From Roseiarcus sp036513315 (lineage in GTDB: Bacteria; Pseudomonadota; Alphaproteobacteria; Rhizobiales; Beijerinckiaceae): a stretch of 64,000 nucleotides of DNA. Positions within the stretch are counted from its first letter, which is position 1. Each line of letters starts with the position of its first letter. The stretch is from contig DATBZF010000127.1 of assembly GCA_036513315.1 (NCBI GenBank), positions 62,001 to 126,000 on the forward strand. The letters are read 5' to 3'. The position numbers and the translations under genes are program-made. Below, piece after piece: positions 61,966-64,000 of the stretch. The notes under the pieces are model-generated. The model saw nothing but the letters and a program-made list of their open reading frames with translations, did not search any database and was not told where the DNA came from.

Positions 61966-63456
61966 TCAGCCGATTATCGCCTCAGCCTCGATTTCGACTT
62001 CGTAATCGCCGATCAAGCGGGAGACTTCGAGCATGGTATTGGCGGGCCGGATTGCGCCGAAATAACGTCCATGCACGCGGGAAACCGGCTCCCATTGGTC
62101 GGCGTCTCTGAGATAGACGCGCGTGCGCACGACATCTTCGAGCGTGCCGCCGAGCGCGGCGAGACTGGCCGCAATTTTGTCGAGAATGAAGGTCGCCTGA
62201 CCGGCGGGATCGCCCGGGCAGACCAGTTCGCCGGCGCCATGGGTCGCCGTGGTGCCGCTGACCAGGATGCGGTCCTTGATGCGAACAGCGCGGCTGTAGC
62301 CGGCGATCGGCTCCCAGACGCTTCCCGAAGAAACGAGCGATCGATCTGGCCGGCCGGCGACGGGCGTCGGCGCATAGACTTTCGGAAAGCTGTCGAGATG
62401 GTGGCTGAGATCGCCTGACGCTGTGAGAAAGGGCGGCTTGCGATATTCGTCGCCGCAATCGCCTTGCAGCAGCAGCGCTTTGGTCAAGGATTGATCAAGT
62501 ATCGAACGATCCGCATCGTCGAGCGACAGCGAAAAGATCGCGCGATTGTCGGAATGATGCGTGCGCTCGCCGAGTCGTGCGCCGACGATGACGGCGGCGA
62601 CGGCGGGATGATCGAGAACCCAACGCGTCGCGACATTGGCGATCGAAACCTTGTGGCGGCGCGCGATGCGATCAAGCGCGGCGAGTATATCCTGCAAGAC
62701 CGGCCAGCCGCCGATGGCTTCGACGAAGCGCCGGTATTTCATTTTGCTCCAGTCGGAGATCGCATCGGCCGACGGCTCCGGCGCGCCGAGCCAGCGCTCG
62801 GAGATCAGGCCGCCCGCCAGCGTTCCATAGGCCAGCAGTTTCACGCCGTGCGCGCCGCAGAAGGCGCTCATCTCGCCCGCCGCGCGCCGATCCAGCAGGG
62901 AGAAACACACCTGATTGGCGGCGATCGGGATGCCATGCTTCACAAGGACGCGCAGATGCGCCGTATCGAAATTGGTCACGCCGAGATGGCGAATGACGCC
63001 CTCTTCGCGCAGCTTCGCCAGTTCCTTCATCGCATCGAGGTAGGCGGGATGTTCGAAAGTCCACCAGTGGAATTGCAGGAGATCGATGGAGGACACGTCA
63101 AGCCGGCGCAGGCTTCGCTCGATTCCGGCGCGCACGATGTCCGGCGTCATCGCGCCAGGCGGAGGGCACCATTTGGTGAAGACGGCCGGCCGGCCGGCGC
63201 CCACCGGCGCGCCGCCGGCCACGCGCGCGAGAAAGCGGCCGGCGATGATTTCGGCGCTGCCGTAATGATCCGCCATGTCGAAACTGTCGAAGCCCACGCG
63301 GGCGTAGTCGAGCATCGCGGAGGACGCGATCTCCGGATCGAGCAATTGGCCGCCGCGCTCCATGTCCGCGACCTGCCAAAGGCCGGTGACGATCCGGCTG
63401 ATTTCCAGATCGGGCGCGAGCGCGATGCGGTCGGGCGCCGTTTCCCTAGCGGTCAT
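61966..63456 (-). CDS. Aldo-keto reductase fused to a RidA-like domain
   Basis: 496 residues from ATG 63456. The N-terminal aldo-keto reductase barrel (about 1-330) keeps the catalytic set: Asp and Tyr in FDMADHYGS, Lys in VFTKWCPP, His in LLQFHWW. The C-terminal RidA/YjgF domain (about 365-496) has FILDKIAASLAALGGTLEDV and PANTMLEVSRL; RidA deaminases have PARSCVEVARL, so the key Arg is replaced by Asn and imine deaminase activity is unlikely. The reductase may act on an aldehyde or ketone with the second domain binding a related ligand. The binding protein gene for an ABC importer lies just upstream on the same strand. Confidence 0.86.
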   Translation of the reverse strand: MTARETAPDRIALAPDLEISRIVTGLWQVADMERGGQLLDPEIASSAMLDYARVGFDSFDMADHYGSAEIIAGRFLARVAGGAPVGAGRPAVFTKWCPPPGAMTPDIVRAGIERSLRRLDVSSIDLLQFHWWTFEHPAYLDAMKELAKLREEGVIRHLGVTNFDTAHLRVLVKHGIPIAANQVCFSLLDRRAAGEMSAFCGAHGVKLLAYGTLAGGLISERWLGAPEPSADAISDWSKMKYRRFVEAIGGWPVLQDILAALDRIARRHKVSIANVATRWVLDHPAVAAVIVGARLGERTHHSDNRAIFSLSLDDADRSILDQSLTKALLLQGDCGDEYRKPPFLTASGDLSHHLDSFPKVYAPTPVAGRPDRSLVSSGSVWEPIAGYSRAVRIKDRILVSGTTATHGAGELVCPGDPAGQATFILDKIAASLAALGGTLEDVVRTRVYLRDADQWEPVSRVHGRYFGAIRPANTMLEVSRLIGDYEVEIEAEAIIG

Positions 63457-63487
63457 GAGAGCTCGGCCTCGCAATCGCAAGCGACGG

Positions 63488-64000
63488 TCATTTGCCGATC
63501 TTGGCTTTCAGCGCATTGACGTCGTCGGTGCTCATTTCGCCGACTGTCGCCACCTTGCCGTCCGCGATCTTCCACAGCCGGAACGGGCCGGTGATGTCGC
63601 CATATTGATCGAACGAGACGGGGCCGATGACGCCCTCATAGCGGATCGCCTTGCCGTCTTTGATCAAACCGAGCGCCTTGGCGAACTCGGCCTTGCCGGC
63701 ATGGACGACTTCGCCCGATTGGTCGGTGACCTTGAAGATCGCGTCGCGGATGGCGATCGGATCCTGGCTCGCCGCCGCGGCGATCGCGAGGCCGACGATG
63801 GCGCCAGCGTCATAGGCGCGATCGGCGGCGGGATTGGCGGGATCGATATTGGAGAACGCCTTGTAATTGGCGTTGAAATATTCGGTCGAAGCGGTCGGGC
63901 TGGTGCCCGACGAGGTGCCATAGGCTTCGTTCAGATACTTCGCGCCGACGCTGGAAATGAAGTCCGGACTGTTCATGCCGTCGTTAAGCAAGAATTTAGC
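63488..64000 (-). CDS. ABC transporter substrate-binding protein, branched-chain amino-acid type (5' end outside window)
   Basis: C-terminal 168 or more residues of a periplasmic-binding-protein type I (Peripla_BP_6) protein; the frame runs off the right edge. Recognisable are AYDAGAIVGLAIAAAASQDP with AIRDAIFKV, and FDQYGDITGPFRLWKIADGK, the usual end of LivK-like proteins. The family binds amino acids, amides or related acids for import. It is 31 bp upstream of the reductase/RidA fusion and probably co-transcribed. Confidence 0.87.
   Translation of the reverse strand, partial: AKFLLNDGMNSPDFISSVGAKYLNEAYGTSSGTSPTASTEYFNANYKAFSNIDPANPAADRAYDAGAIVGLAIAAAASQDPIAIRDAIFKVTDQSGEVVHAGKAEFAKALGLIKDGKAIRYEGVIGPVSFDQYGDITGPFRLWKIADGKVATVGEMSTDDVNALKAKIGK

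Noticed and set aside
1..64000. CRISPR array
   Set aside because: No regularly spaced direct repeats were seen anywhere in the window.

Overview
The window reads as chromosomal DNA of a GC-rich alphaproteobacterium, most likely order Hyphomicrobiales (Rhizobiales). This rests on the style of the tRNA-Met and on an NAD-dependent formate dehydrogenase operon (fdsGBA-fdhD-fdsD). It also rests on the purA / Ala-Pro-rich membrane protein / yciB / ftsY block, Tat-exported epoxide hydrolases and a DUF1236-type protein. The formate operon and a cytochrome P460 would suit a methylotroph-like member, but genus cannot be fixed from sequence alone.

Layout. 1-0.7 kb: end of an SDR gene and a tRNA-Met(CAU). 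1.2-18.3 kb: an accessory block with cytochrome P460, a VOC protein, an unknown protein, a winged-helix/NTPase/TPR regulator, an EmrAB-type efflux pair, two tandem Tat epoxide hydrolases, a Tat thioredoxin-like protein with a CxxS site, an orphan histidine kinase and a second paralogous winged-helix/NTPase regulator. 18.4-20.6 kb: small orphan genes and a DNA-methylase remnant. 20.8-26.3 kb: a dipeptide/oligopeptide-type ABC transporter (SBP, two permeases, fused double ATPase). 26.8-32.4 kb: one 1840-residue kinase/ATPase/GAF/PAS/histidine-kinase protein. 32.4-33.7 kb: scars (serine recombinase, sugar-ABC ATPase) around a DUF1236-like gene. 34-35.7 kb: a porin. 35.9-44.1 kb: an RND efflux operon with its own two-component system. 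44.2-54.4 kb: a small secreted protein, SCO1, a LysR regulator, the formate dehydrogenase operon and an oxalate/formate-type MFS carrier. 54.5-60.4 kb: housekeeping genes (purA, yciB, ftsY, RluA-family). 60.4-64 kb: an MFS carrier, a gamma-glutamyltransferase remnant, an aldo-keto reductase/RidA fusion and a truncated amino-acid-type ABC binding protein.

How they work together. The most interesting block is 1.2-18.3 kb. Efflux (emrAB) and exported epoxide hydrolysis diverge from one intergenic region that carries two near-identical 18-bp sites in inverted orientation. A weaker third copy lies upstream of the unknown gene at 3338. The block is bracketed by two large paralogous STAND-type regulators. 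I infer an inducible response to an electrophile or epoxide. In the formate locus, the LysR/SCO1 intergenic region and the fdsG leader each carry one ATAG-N7-CTAT palindrome, a LysR-box form that suggests one regulator acting at both places.

Several decayed genes (methylase, recombinase, sugar ABC ATPase, gamma-glutamyltransferase) and a 145-bp fold-back element show that the region has been rearranged repeatedly.
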